Source of the DNA: Camelus bactrianus
Taxonomy: Eukaryota; Chordata; Mammalia; Artiodactyla; Camelidae
Direction: 5' to 3'
Length of the DNA stretch: 64,000 bases
Assembly: GCF_048773025.1 (NCBI RefSeq)
Contig: NC_133546.1
Location: 86,867,816-86,931,815 of the forward strand
How positions within the stretch are numbered: the stretch's first letter is position 1; each line of letters begins with the position of its first letter. Shown one piece after another: positions 48,201 through 62,100 of the stretch. A program made the translations under genes and the position numbers. The notes below the pieces were generated by a model. The model made no database searches. It was not told where the DNA came from and saw nothing but the letters and a program-made list of their open reading frames with translations.

Positions 48201-51200
48201 ACTTCTCTCCACATGCTCAGTTCTGAGAGATAAGTGTGTGTGAAAGCCTCCCTTCACCTAGCTTGTTGGGAACACAAAGTTTCTTTTCACTTGCAAACTC
48301 CACTCCATACATATATATGGGGACGTACTAGCTCCAACTCGGTTTTACAGTGAAAAATGCAGGAACTTCAAACCGGCACTAGGAAACAGACTGAGATACC
48401 AGAGTAAAAGTTTCCCCTGCAAACCGTTCCCTTTGTGCTAGATGAACGAAAGTCTCTCCACACGCTCAGGACTGAGAGATAAGTGTTGTGAAAGCCGTCC
48501 TTCACCTAGCTTGTTGAGAACACAAAGTTTCTTTTCACTTGCAAACTCCACTCCATACATATATATGGGGAGGTACTAGCTCCAACTCGGTTTTATAGTG
48601 CAAACTGCAGGAAATTCAAACTGGCACTAGGAAACAGACTGAGAAACCAGAGTAAAAGTTTCTCCTGCAACCAATTCCCTTTGTGCTAGATGAACGAACG
48701 TCTCTCCACATGCTCAGTTCTGAGAGATAATTGTGTGGGAAAGCCGTCCTTCACCAAGCTTGTTGGGAACACAAAGTTTCTTTTCACTTGCAATCCCCAC
48801 TCCATAAAAATATATGGGGAAGTACTAGCTCCAACTCGGTTTTACATTGAAAACTGCAGGAACTTGTAACCGGCACTAGGAAACAGACTGAGACCCAGAG
48901 TAATAGTTTCTCCTGCAACCCGTTCCGTTTTTGCTAGATGAACGAACGTCTCTCCACATGCTCAGTTCTGAGAGATAAGTGTGTGTGAAAGCCGTCCTTC
49001 ACCTAGCTTGTTGGGAACACAAAGTTTATTTTCACTTGCAAATTCCACTCCATACATATATATGGGGAGGTACAAGCTCCAACTCGGTTTTACAGTGAAA
49101 ACTGCAGGAACATCAAAACGGCACTAGGAAAAAGACTGAGAAACCAGAGTAAAAGTTTCTCCTGCAACCCGTTCCCTTTGTGCTAGATGAACGAACGTCT
49201 ATCCACATGCTCAGTTCTGAGAGATAATTGTGTGTGAAAGCCGTCCTTCACCTAGCTTCTTGGGAACACAAAGTTTCTTTTCACTTGCAAACTCCACTCC
49301 ATACATATATATGGGGATTTACTAGCTCCAACTCGGTTTTACAGTGAAAAATGCAGGAACTTCAAACCGGCACTATTAAACAGACTGAGAACCCAGAGTA
49401 AAATTTCTCCTGCAACCCGTTCAGTTTGTGCTAGATGAACGAACGTCTCTCCACATGCTCAGTTCTGAGAGATAAGTGTGTGTGAAAGCCGTCCTTCACC
49501 TAGCTTGTTGGGAACACAAACTTTCTTTTCACTTGCAAACTCCAGTCCATATGTATATATATAGGGAGGTACTAGCTGAAACTCGGTTTTACAGAGAAAA
49601 CTGCAGGAAATTCAAACTGGCACTAGGAAACAGACTGAGAAACCAGAGTAAAAGTTTCTCCTGCAACCCGTTCCCTTTGTGCTAGATGAACGAACGTCTC
49701 TCCACATGCTCAGTTCTGAGAAATAAGTGTGTGTGAAAGCCGTCCTTCACCTAGCTTGTTGGGAACACAAAGTTTCTTTTCACTTGCAAACTCCAGTCCA
49801 TATGTATTTATATAGGGAGGTACTAGCTCAAACTCGGTTTTACAGTGAAAACTGCAGGAAATTCAAACTGGCACTAGGAAACAGACTGAGAAACCAGAGT
49901 AAAAGTTTCTCCTGCAACCCGTTCCCTTTGTGCTAGATGAACGAACGTCTCTCCACATGCTCAGTTCTGAGAGATAATTGTGTGGGAAAGCCGTCCTTCA
50001 CCAAGCTTGTTGGGAACACAAAGTTTCTTTTCACTTGCAATCCCCACACCATACATATATATGGGGAAGTACTAGTTCCAACTCGGTTTTACAGTGAAAA
50101 CTGCAGGAACTTGTAACCGGCACTAGGAAACAGACTGAGACCCAGAGTAAAAGTTTCTCCTGCAACCCGTTCCGTTTTTGCTAGATGAACGAACGTCTCT
50201 CCACATGCTCAGTTCTGAGAGATAAGTGTGTGTGAAAGCCGTCCTTCACCTAGCTTGTTGGGAACACAAAGTTTATTTTCACTTGCAAACTCCACTCCAT
50301 ACATATATATGGGGAGGTACAAGCTCCAACTCGGTTTTACAGTGAAAACTGCAGGAACATCAAAACGACACTAGGAAAATCTGAGAAACCAGAGTAAAAG
50401 TTTCTCCTGCAACCCGTTCCCTTTGTGCTAGATGAACAAACTTCTCTCCACATGCTCAGTTCTGAGAGATAAGTGTGTGTGAAAGCCTTCCTTCACCTAG
50501 CTTGTTGGGAACACAAAGATTCTTTTCACTTGCAATGTCAAGTCCATACATATATATGGGGACGTACTTGCTCCAACTCGGTTTTACAGTGAAAACTGCA
50601 GGAACTTCAAACCGGCACTAGGAAACAGTCTGAGATACCAGAGTAAAAGTTTCTCCTGCAAACCGTTCCTTTTGTGCTACATGAACGAAAGTCTCTCCAC
50701 ATGCTAAGTTATGAGAGATAAGTGTGTGTAAAAGCCGTCCTTCACCTAGCTTGTTGGGAACACAAAGTTTCTTTTCACTTGCAAACTCCACTCCATACAT
50801 ATATATGGGGAGGTACTAGCTCCAAATCGGTTTTACAGTGAAAACTGCAGGAATTTCAAACCGGCACTAGGAAACAGACTGAGAAACCAGAGTAAAATTT
50901 CACCTGCAACCCGTTCCCATTTTGCTAGATGAACGAAAGTCTCTCCACATGCTCAGGTCTGAGAGATAAGTGTTGTGAAAGCCGTCCTTCACCTAGCTTG
51001 TTGGGAACACAAAGTTTCTTTTAACTTGCAAACTCCACTCCATACATATATATGGGGAGGTACTAGCTCCAACTCGGTTTTATAGTGCAAACTGCAGGAA
51101 CTTCAAACCGGCACTAGGAAACAGACTGAGATACCAGAGTAAAAGTTTCTCCTGCATCCCGTTCATTTTGTGCTAGATGAACGAACGTTTCTCCAAATGC

Positions 51201-51830
51201 TCAGTTCTGAGAGATAAGTGTGTGTGAAAGCCGTCCTTCAACTAGCTTGTTGGGAACACAAAGTTTCTTTTCACTTGGAAACTCCACTCCATACCTATAT
51301 ATGGGGAGGTACTAGCTCCAACTCGGTTTTACAGTGAAAACTGCAGGAAATTCACACCGGCACTAGGAAACAGACTGAGAAACCAGAGTAAAAGATTTTC
51401 CTGCAACCCGTTCCTTTGTGCTAGATGAACGAACGTCTCTCCACATGCTCAGTTCTGAGAGATAAGTGTGTGTGAAAGCCGTCCTTCACCTAACTTGTTG
51501 GGAATACAAAGTTTCTTTTCACTTGCAAACTACAGTTAGTACATATATATGGGGAGGTACTAGCTCCAACTCGATTTTACAGTGAAAACTGCAGGAACTT
51601 CAAACCGGCACTAGGAAACAGACTGAGAAACCAGAGTAAAACTTTCTCCTGCAAACCGTTCCCTTTGTGCTAGATGAACGAACGTCTCTCCACATGCTCA
51701 GTTCTGAGAGATAAGTGTGTGTGAAAGCCGTCCTTCACATAGCTTCTTGGGAACACAAAGTTTCTTTTCACTTGCACTCCCCACTCCATACATATATATG
51801 GGGAGGGACTAGCTCCAACTCGGTTTTACA
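45207..51830 (+). repeat. HOR block B: 22-mer HOR, reduced by two monomers
   Basis: Block B aligns with block C at 10,960-10,961 bp (45,392/56,353; 45,889/56,850; 47,983/58,943), then 11,209 bp (49,476/60,685; 50,618/61,827), then 11,458 bp (TACAGTTAGT at 51,531 and 62,989). Each jump is 249 bp, so B is shorter by exactly two monomers, one near 48.45 kb and one near 51.42 kb. Internally, its start is echoed from about 50.43 kb. Confidence 0.87.
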
Positions 51831-51930
51831 GTGTAAAATGCAGGAACTTCAAACCGGCACTATTAAACAGACTGAGATCCCAGAGTAAAAGTTTCTCCTG
51901 CAACCCGTTCATTTGTGCTAGATGAACGAA
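51722..51930 (+). repeat. Hybrid monomer: CTTGCACTCCCC head, CTATTAAAC tail
   Basis: The head (AGCTTCTTGGG, CTTGCACTCCCC, GGGGAGGGAC) matches the subtype usually followed by GGAACTTGTAACC. Here it continues as GTGTAAAATGC and CACTATTAAAC. The switch lies between about 51,808 and 51,833. It coincides with the end of the match between blocks B and C, so it is probably the crossover that ended block B. Confidence 0.78.
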
Positions 51931-52331
51931 AGTCTCTCCACATGCTCAGTTCTGAGAGATAAGTGTGTTTGAAAGCCGTCCTTCACCTAGCTTGTTGGGA
52001 ACACAATCTTCCTTTTCACTTGCCAACTCCAGTCCATATGTATATATATAGGGAGGTACTAGCTCAAACTCGGTTTTACAGTGAAAACTGCAGGAAATTC
52101 AAACTGGCACTAGGAAACAGACTGAGAAACCAGAGTAAAAGTTTCCCCTGCAACCCGTTCCCTTTGTGCTAGATGAACGAACGTCTCTCCACATGCTCAG
52201 TTCTGAGAGATAAGTGTGTGTGAAAGCCGTCCTTCACCTAGCTTGTTGGGAACACAAAGTTTCTTTTCACTTGCAAACTCCAGCCCATATGTATATATAT
52301 AGGGAGGTACTAGCTCAAACTCGGTTTTACA
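51831..52331 (+). repeat. Left copy of a 501 bp (2-monomer) tandem duplication
   Basis: GTGTAAAATGC occurs at 51,831 and 52,332 and GTGTGTTTGAAAGCC near 51,963 and 52,464, both 501 bp apart. The unit includes a CTATTAAAC tail, one CATATGTATA monomer with CTTGCCAACTCC, and the head of a second CATATGTATA monomer. Confidence 0.85.
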
Positions 52332-52426
52332 GTGTAAAATGCAGGAACTTCAAACCGGCACTATTAAACAGACTGAGATCCCAGAGTAAAAGTTTCTCCT
52401 GCAACCCGTTCATTTGTGCTAGATGA
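52214..52426 (+). repeat. Hybrid monomer: CATATGTATA head, CTATTAAAC tail
   Basis: The first part has CCAGCCCATATG and AGCTCAAACTCGG of one subtype; from GTGTAAAATGC onward it has CACTATTAAAC and GAGATCCCAGAG of another. The switch lies between 52,317 and 52,333, inside CTCGGTTTTACAGTG. This is what unequal exchange in register between two subtypes should leave. Confidence 0.8.
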
Positions 52427-52832
52427 ACGAAAGTCTCTCCACATGCTCAGTTCTGAGAGATAAGTGTGTTTGAAAGCCGTCCTTCACCTAGCTTGTTGGG
52501 AACACAATCTTCCTTTTCACTTGCCAACTCCAGTCCATATGTATATATATAGGGAGGTACTAGCTCAAACTCGGTTTTACAGTGAAAACTGCAGGAAATT
52601 CAAACTGGCACTAGGAAACAGACTGAGAAACCAGAGTAAAAGTTTCCCCTGCAACCCGTTCCATTTGTGCTAGATGAACGAACGTCTCTCCACATGCTCA
52701 GTTCTGAGAGATAAGTGTGTGTGAAAGCCGTCCTTCACCTAGCTTGTTGGGAACACAAAGTTTCTTTTCACATGCAAACTCCAGTCCATATGTATACATA
52801 TAGGGAGGTACTAGCTCAAACTCGGTTTTACA
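52332..52832 (+). repeat. Right copy of the 501 bp tandem duplication
   Basis: It differs from the left copy at a few bases: CGTTCCATTTG near 52,660 for CGTTCCCTTTG, and CACATGC, CCAGTCC and GTATACATATAGG near 52,770-52,800. After about 52,838 the sequence changes to the GGAACTTGTAACC subtype. Confidence 0.83.
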
Positions 52833-55800
52833 GTGAAAACTGCAGGAACTTGTAACCGGCACTAGGAAACAGACTGAGACCCAGAGTAAAAGTTTCCCCT
52901 GCAAACCTTTCCTTTTTGCTAGATGAACGAACGTCTCTCCACATGCTCAGTTCTGAGAGATAAGTGTGTGTGAAAGCCGTCCTTCACCTAGCTTGTTGGG
53001 AACACAAAGTTTCTTTTCACTTGCAAACTCCACTCCATACATATATATGGGGAGGTACTAGCTCCAAATCGGTTTTACAGTGAAAACTGCAGGAACTTCA
53101 AAACGGCACTAGGAAACAGACTGAGAAACCAGAGTAAAATTTCACCTGCAACCCGTTCCCATTGTGCTAGATGAACGAAAGTCTCTCCACATGCTCAGGT
53201 CTGAGAGATAAATGTGTGTGAAAGCCGTACTTAAACTAGCTTGTTGGGAACACAAAGTTTCTTTTCACTTGCAAACTCCAGTCCATACATATATATGGGG
53301 AGGTACTAGCTCCAACTCGGTTTTACAGTGAAAACTGCAGGAACTTCAAACCGGCACTAGGAAACAGACTGAGAAACCAGAGTAAAAGTTTCTCCTGCAA
53401 CCCGTTCCCTTTGTGCTAGATGAACGAAAGTCTCTCCACATGCTCAGTTCTGAGAGATAAGTGTGTGTGAAAGCCGTCCTTCACCTAGCTTGTTGGGAAC
53501 ACAAAGTTTCTTTTCACTTGCAAACTCCACTCCATACATATATATGGGGATTTACTAGCTCCAACTCGGTTTTACAGTGTAAAATGCAGGAACTTCAAAC
53601 CGGCACTATTAAACAGACTGAGATCCCAGAGTAAAAGTTTCTCCTGCAACCCGTTCAGTTTGTGCTAGATGAACGAAAGTCTCTCCACATGCTCAGTTCT
53701 GAGAGATAAGTGTGTGTGAAAGCCGTCCTTCACCTAGCTTGTTGGGAACACAAACTTTCTTTTCACTTGCAAACTCCAGTCCATATGTATATATATAGGG
53801 AGGTACTAGCTCAAACTCGGTTTTACAGTGAAAACTGCAGGAAATTCAAACTGGCACTAGGAAACAGACTGAGACACCAGAGTAAAAGTTTCTCCTGCAA
53901 CCCGTTCACTTTGTGCTAGATGAACGAACGTCTCTCCACATGCTCACTTCTGAGAGTTAATTGTGTGTGAAAGCCGTCCTTCACCTAGCTTGTTGGGAAC
54001 ACAAGGTTTCTTTTCACTTGCAAACTCAAGTCCATATTTATATATATAGGGAGGTACTAGCTGAAACTCGGTTTTACAGTGAAAACTGCAGGAAATTCAA
54101 AACGGCACTAGGAAAAAGACTGAGAAACCAGAGTAAAAGTTTCTCCTGCAACCTGTTCCCTTTGTGCTACATGAACAAACTTCTCTCCACATGCTCAGTT
54201 CTGAGAGATAAGTGTGTGTGAAAGCCGTCCTTCACCTAGCTTGTTGGGAACACAAAGTTTCTTTTCACTTGCAAACTCCACTCCATACATATATATGGGG
54301 AGGTACTAGCTCCAAATCGGTTTTACAGTGAAAACTGCAGGAACTTCAAAACGGCACTAGGAAACAGACTGAGAAACCAGAGTAAAATTTCACCTGCAAC
54401 CCGTTCCCATTGTGATAGATGAACGAAAGTCTCTCCACATGCTCTGGTCTGAGAGATAAGTGTGTGTGAAAGCCGTACTTAAATTAGCTTGTTGGGAACA
54501 CAAAGTTTCTTTTCACTTGCAAACTCCAGTCCATACATATATATGGGGAGGTACTAGCTCCAACTCGGTTTTACAGTGAAAACTGCAGGAACTTCAAACC
54601 GGCACTAGGAAACAGACTGAGAAACCAGAGTAAAAGTTTCTCCTGCAACCCGTTCCCTTTGTGCTAGATGAACGAATGTCTCTCCACATGCTCAGTTCTG
54701 AGAGATAAGTGTGTGTGAAAGCCGTCCTTCACCTAGCTTCTTGGGAACACAAAGTTTCTTTTCACTTGCAAACTCCACTCCATACATATATATGGGGATT
54801 TACTAGCTCCAACTCGGTTTTACAGTGAAATCTGCAGGAACTTCAAACCGGCACTATTAAACAGACTGAGATCCCAGAGTAAAAGTTTCTCCTGCAACCC
54901 GTTCAGTTTGTGCTAGATGAACGAAAGTCTCTCCACATGCTCAGTTCTGAGAGATAAGTGTGTGTGAAAGCCGTCCTTCACCTAGCTTGTTGGGAACACA
55001 ATCTTTCTTTTCACTTGCAAACTCCAGTCCATATGTATATATATAGGGATGTACTAGCTCAAACTCGGTTTTACAGTGAAAACTGCAGGAAATTCAAACT
55101 GGCACTAGGAAACAGACTGAGAAACCAGAGTAAAAGTTTCTCCTGCAACCCGTTCCCTTTGTGCTAGATGAACGAACGTCTCTCCACATGCTCAGTTCTG
55201 AGAGTTAAGTGTGTGTGAAAGCCGTCCTTCACCTAGCTTGTTGGGAACACAAAGTTTCTTTTCAATTGCAAACTCCAGTCCATATGTATATATATAGGGA
55301 GGTACTAGCTCAAACTCGGTTTTACAGTGAAAACTGCAGGAACTTCAAAACGGCACTAGGAAACAGACTGAAAAACCAGAGTAAAATTTCACCTTCAACC
55401 CGTTCCCATTGTGCTAGATGAACGAAAGTCTCTCCACATGCTCTGGTCTGAGAGATAAGTGTGTGTGAAAGCCGTACTTAAACTAGCTTGTTGGGAACAC
55501 AAAGTTTCTTTTCACTTGCAAACTCCAGTCCATACATATATATGGGGAGGTACTAGCTCCAACTCGGTTTTACAGTGAAAACTGCAGGAATTTCAAACCG
55601 GCACTAGGAAACAGACTGAGAAACCAGATTAAAAGTTTCTCCTGCAACCCGTTCCCTTTGTGCTAGATGAACGAAAGTCTCTCCACATGCTCAGTTCTGA
55701 GAGATAAGTGTGTGTGAAAGCCGTCCTTCACCTAGCTTGTTGGGAACACAAAGTTTCTTTTCACTTGCAAACTCCACTCCATACATATATATGGGGATTT

Positions 55801-56166
55801 ACTAGCTCCAACTCGGTTTTACAGTGTAAAATGCAGGAACATCAAACCGGCACTGTTAAACAGACTGAGAACCCAGAGTAAAAGTTTCTCCTGCAACCCG
55901 TTCAGTTTGTGCTAGATGAACGAAAGTCTCTCCACATGCTCAGTTCTGAGAGATAAGTGTATGTGAAAGCCGTCTTTCACCTAGCTTGTTGGGAACACAA
56001 ACTTTCTTTTCACTTGCAAACTCCAGTCCATATGTATATATATAGGGAGGTACTAGCTCAAACTCGGTTTTACAGTGAAAACTGCAGGAAATTCAAACTG
56101 GCACTAGGAAACAGACTGAGAAACCAGAGTAAAAGTTTCTCCTGCAACCCGTTCCCTTTGTGCTAG
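52673..56166 (+). repeat. HOR block Q, paralogue of 37,715-41,208
   Basis: It has the same monomer order and spacing as block P. Differences include TATACATATAGG at 52,793 and CTCTGGTCTGAG at 54,441 and 55,440 (CTCAGGTCTGAG in P). It joins block C at 56,167, whereas P runs into other modules at 41,209, so the breakpoint of the large duplication lies at this border. Confidence 0.83.
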
Positions 56167-59100
56167 ATGAACAAACTTCTCTCCACATGCTCAGTTCTGA
56201 GAGATAAGTGTGTGTGAAAGCCTTCCTTCACCTAGCTTGTTGGGAAGACAAAGTTTCTTTTCACTTGCAAACACCACTCCATACATATATATGGGGACGT
56301 ACTAGCTCCAACTCGGTTTTACAGTGAAAAATGCAGGAACTTCAAACCGGCACTAGGAAACAGACTGAGATACCAGAGTAAAAGTTTCCCCTGCAACCCG
56401 TTCCCTTTGTGCTAGACGAACGAAAGTCTCTCCACATGCTAAGTTATGAGAGATAAGTGTGTGTAAAAGCCGTCCTTCACCTAGCTTGTTGGGAACACAA
56501 AGTTTCTTTTCACTTGCAAACTCCACTCCATACATATATATGGGGAGGTACTAGCTCCAAATCGGTTTTACAGTGAAAACTGCAGGAACTTCAAACCGGC
56601 ACTAGGAAACAGACTGAGAAACCAGAGTAAAAGTTCCTCCTGCAACCCGTTCCATTTGTGCTAGATGAACGAACGTCTCTCCACATGCTCAGTTCTGAGA
56701 GATAAGTGTTGTGAAAGCCGTCCTTCACCTAGCTTGTTGGGAACACAAAGTTTCTTTTCAATTGCAAACTCCACTCCATACATATATATGGGGAGGTACT
56801 AGCTCCAACTCGGTTTTATAGTGAAAACTGCAGGAACTTCAAAACGGCACTAGGAAACAGACTGAGATACCAGAGTAAAAGTTTCTCCTGCATCCCGTTC
56901 ATTTTGTGCTAGATGAACGAACGTTTCTCCACATGCTCTATTCTGAGAGATAAGTGTGTGTGAAAGCCGTACTTCAACTAGCTTGTTGGGAACACAAAGT
57001 TTCTTTTCACTTGGAAACTCCACTCCATACATATATATGGGGAGGTACTAGCTCCAACTCGGTTTTACAGTGAAAACTGCAGGAACTTCAAACCGGCACT
57101 AGGAAACAGACTGAGAAACCAGAGTAAATGTTTCTCCTGCAACCCGTTCCCTTTGTGCTAGATGAACGAACGTCTCTCCACATGGTCAGTTCTGAGAGAT
57201 AAGTGTGTGTGAAAGCCGTACTTCACCTAGCTTGTTGGGAACACAAACTTTCTTTTCACTTGCAAACTCCAGTCCATACCTATATATGGGGAGGTACTAG
57301 CTCCAACTCGGTTTTACAGTGAAACCTGCAGGAACTTCAAACTGGCACTAGGAAACAGACTGAGAAACCAGAGTAAAAGTTTCTCCTGCAACCCGTTCCC
57401 TTTGTGTTAGATGAACGAACGTCTCTCCACATGCACAGTTCTGAGAGATAAGTGTGTGTGAAAGCCGTCCTTCACCTAACTTGTTGGGAATACAAAGTTT
57501 CTTTTCACTTGCAAACTATAGTTAGTACATATATATGGGGAGGTACTAGCTCCAACTCGATTTTACAGTGAAAACTGCAGGAACTTCAAACCGGCACTAG
57601 GAAACAGACTAAGAAAACAGAGTAAAACTTTCTCCTGCAAACCGTTCCCTTTGTGCTAGATGAACGAAAGTCTCTCCACATGCTCAGTTCTGAGAGATAA
57701 GTGTGTGTGAAAGCCGTCCTTCACATAGCTTCTTGGGAACACAAAGTTTCTTTTCACTTGCACTCCCCATTCCATACATATATATGGGGAGGTACTAGCT
57801 CCAACTCGGTTTTACAGTGAAAACTGCAGGAAATTGTAACCGGCACTAGGAAACAGACTGAGACCAAGAGTAAAAGTTTCTCCTGCAACCCTTTCCATTT
57901 TTGCTAGATGAACGAACGTCTTTCCACATGCTCAGTTCTGAGAGATAAGTGTGTGTGAAAGCCGTCCTTCACCTAGCTTGTTGGGAACACAAAGTTTCTT
58001 TTCACTTGCAAACTCCACTCCATACATATATATGGGGAGGTACTAGCTCCAAATCGGTTTTACAGTGAAAACTGCAGGAACTTCAAAACGGCACTAGGAA
58101 ACAGACTGAGAAACCAGAGTAAAATTTCACCTGCAACCCGTTCCCATTGTGCTAGATGAACGAAAGTCTCTCCCATGCTCAGGTCTGAGAGATAAGTGTG
58201 TGTGAAAGCCGTACTTAAACTAGCTTGTTGGGAACACAAAGTTTCTTTTCACTTGCAAACTCCAGTCCATACATATATATGGGGAGGTACTAGCTCCAAC
58301 TCGGTTTTACAGTGAAAACTGCAGGAACTTCAAACCGGCACTAGGAAACAGACTGAGAAACCAGAGTAAAAGTTTCTCCTGCAACCCGTTCCCTTTGTGC
58401 TAGATGAACGAAAGTCTCTCCACATGCTCAGTTCTAAGAGATAAGTGTGTGTGAAAGCCGTCCTTCACCTAGCTTGTTGGGAACACAAAGTTTCTTTTCA
58501 CTTGCAAACTCCACTCCATACATATATATAGGGATTTACTAGCTCCAACTCCGTTTTACTGTGTAAAATGCAGGAACTTCAAACCGGCACTATTAAACAG
58601 ACTGAGATCCCAGAGTAAAAGTTTATCCTGCAACCCGTTCAGTTTGTGCTAGATGAACGAAAGTCTCTCCACATGCTCAGTTCTGAGAGATAAGTGTGTG
58701 TGAAAGCCGTCCTTCACCTAGCTTGTTGGGAACACAAAGTTTCTTTTCACTTGCAAACTCCACTCCATACATATATATGGGGATTTACTAGCTCCAACTC
58801 GGTTTTACAGTGTAAAATGCAGGAACTTCAAACCGGCACTATTAAACAGACTGAGAACCCAGAGTAAAAGTTTCACCTGCAACCCGTTCAGATTGTGCTA
58901 GATGAACGAAAGTCTCTCCACATGCTCAGTTCTGAGAGATAAGTGTGTGTGAAAGCCGTCCTTCACCTAGCTTGTTGGGAACACAAACTTTCTTTTCACT
59001 TGCAAACTCCAGTCCATATGTATATATATAGGGAGGTACTAGCTCAAACTCGGTTTTATAGTGAAAACTGCAGGAAATTCAAAACGGCACTAGGAAAAAT

Positions 59101-62100
59101 ACTGAGAAACCAGAGTAAAAGTTTCCCCTGCAACCCGTTCCCTTTGTGCTAGATGAACAAACTTCTCTCCACATGCTCAGTTCTGAGAGATAAGTGTGTG
59201 TGAAAGCCTTCCTTCACCTAGCTTGTTGGGAACACAAAGTTTCTTTTCACTTGCAAACTCCACTCCATACATATATATGGGGACGTACTAGCTCCAACTC
59301 GGTTTTACAGTGAAAAATGCAGGAACTTCAAACCGGCACTAGGAAACAGACAGAGATACCAGAGTAAAATTTTCCCCTGCAAACCGTTCCCTTTGTGCTA
59401 GATGAACGAAAGTCTCTCCACATGCTAAGTTATGAGAGATAAGTGTGTGTAAAAGCCGTCCTTCACCTAGCTTGTTGGGAACACAAAGTTTCTTTTCACT
59501 TGCAAACTCCACTCCATACATATATATGGGGAGGTACTAGCTCCAAATCGGTTTTACAGTGAAAACTGCAGGAACTTCAAACCGGCACTAGGAAACAGAC
59601 TGAGAAACCAGAGTAAAATTTCACCTGCAATCGGTTCCCATTGTGCTAGATGAACGAAAGTCTCTCCACACGCTCAGGTCTGAGAGATAAGTGTTGTGAA
59701 AGCCGTCCTTCACCTAGCTTGTTGGGAACACAAAGTTTCTTTTCACTTGCAAACTCCACTCCATACATATATATGGGGAGGTACTAGCTCCAACTCGGTT
59801 TTATAGTGCAAACTGCAGGAAATTCAAACTGGCACTAGGAAACAGACTGAGAAACCATAGTAAAAGTTTCTCCTGCAACCAATTCCCTTTGTGCTAGATG
59901 AACGAACGTCTCTCCACATGCTCAGTTCTGAGAGATAATTGTGTGGGAAAGCCGTCCTTCACCAAGCTTGTTGGGAACACAAAGTTTCTTTTCACTTGCA
60001 ATCCCCACTCCATAAAAATATATGGGGAAGTACTAGCTCCAACTCGGTTTTACAGTGAAAACTGCAGGAACTTGTAACCGGCACTAGGAAACAGACTGAG
60101 ACCCAGAGTAATAGTTTCTCCTGCAACCCGTTCCGTTTTTGCTAGATGAACGAACGTCTCTCCACATGCTCAGGTCTGAGAGATAAGTGTGTGTGAAAGC
60201 CGTCCTTCACCTAGCTTGTTGGGAACACAAAGTTTATTTTCACTTGCAAACTCCACTCCATACATATATATGGAGAGGTACAAGCTCCAACTCGGTTTTA
60301 CAGTGAAAACTGCAGGAACATCAAAACGGCACTAGGAAAAAGACTGAGAAACCAGAGTAAAAGTTTCTCCTGCAACCCGTTCCCTTTGTGCTAGATGAAC
60401 GAACGTCTCTCCACATGCTCAGTTCTGAGAGATAATTGTGTGTGAAAGCCGTCCTTCACCTAGCTTCTTGGGAACACAAAGTTTCTTTTCACTTGCAAAC
60501 TCCACTCCATACATATATATGGGGATTTACTAGCTCCAACTCGGTTTTACAGTGAAAAATGCAGGAACTTCAAACCGGCACTATTAAACAGACTGAGAAC
60601 CCAGAGTAAAAGTTTCTCCTGCAACCCGTTCAGTTTGTGCTAGATGAACGAACGTCTCTCCACATGCTCAGTTCTGAGAGATAAGTGTGTGTGAAAGCCG
60701 TCCTTCACCTAGCTTGTTGGGAACACAAACTTTCTTTTCACTTGCAAACTCCAGTCCATATGTATATATATAGGGAGGTACTAGCTGAAACTCGGTTTTA
60801 CAGAGAAAACTGCAGGAAATTCAAACTGGCACTAGGAAACAGACTGAGAAACCAGAGTAAAAGTTTCTCCTGCAACCCGTTCCATTTGTGCTAGATGAAC
60901 GAACGTCTCTCCACATGCTCAGTTCTGAGAGATAAGTGTGTGTGAAAGCCGTCCCTCACCTAGCTTGTTGGGAACACAAAGTTTCTTTTCACTTGCAAAC
61001 TCCAGTCCATATGTATTTTTATAGGGAGGTAGTAGCTCAAACTCGGTTTTACAGTGAAAACTGCAGGAAATTCAAACTGGCACTAGGAAACAGACTGAGA
61101 AACCAGAGTAAAAGTTTCTCCTGCAACCCGTTCCCTTTGTGCTAGATGAACGAACGTCTCTCCACATGCTCAGTTCTGAGAGATAATTGTGTGGGAAAGC
61201 CGTCCTTCACCAAGCTTGTTGGGAACACAAAGTTTCTTTTCACTTGCAATCCCCACTCCATACATATATATGGGGAAGTACTAGCTCCAACTCGGTTTTA
61301 CAGTGAAAACTGCAGGAACTTGTAACCGGCACTAGGAAACAGACTGAGACCCAGAGTAAAAGTTTCTCCTGCAACCCGTTCCGTTTTTGCTAGATGAACG
61401 AACGTCTCTCCACATGCTCAGTTCTGAGAGATAAGTGTGTGTGAAAGCCGTCCTTCACCTAGCTTGTTGGGAACACAAAGTTTATTTTCACTTGCAAACT
61501 CCACTCCATACATATATATGGGGAGGTACAAGCTCCAACTCGGTTTTACAGTGAAAACTGCAGGAACATCAAAACGACACTAGGAAAATCTGAGAAACCA
61601 GAGTAAAAGTTTCTCCTGCAACCCGTTCCCTTTGTGCTAGATGAACAAACTTCTCTCCACATGCTCAGTTCTGAGAGATAAGTGTGTGTGAAAGACTTCC
61701 TTCACCTAGCTTGTTGGGAACACAAAGTTTCTTTTCACTTGCAAACTCAACTCCATACATATATATGGGGACGTACTAGCTCCAACTCGGTTTTACAGTG
61801 AAAACTGCAGGAACTTCAAACCGGCACTAGGAAACAGACTGAGATACCAGAGAAAAAGTTTCTCCTGCAAACCGTTCCCTTTGTGCTACATGAATGAAAG
61901 TCTCTCCACATGCTAAGTTATGAGAGATAAGTGTGTGTAAAAGCCGTCCTTCACCTAGCTTGTTGGGAACACAAAGTTTCTTTTCACTTGCAAACTCCAC
62001 TCCATACATATATATGGGGAGGTACTAGCTCCAAATCGGTTTTACAGTGAAAACTGCAGGAATTTCAAACCGGCACTAGGAAACAGACTGAGAAACCAGA

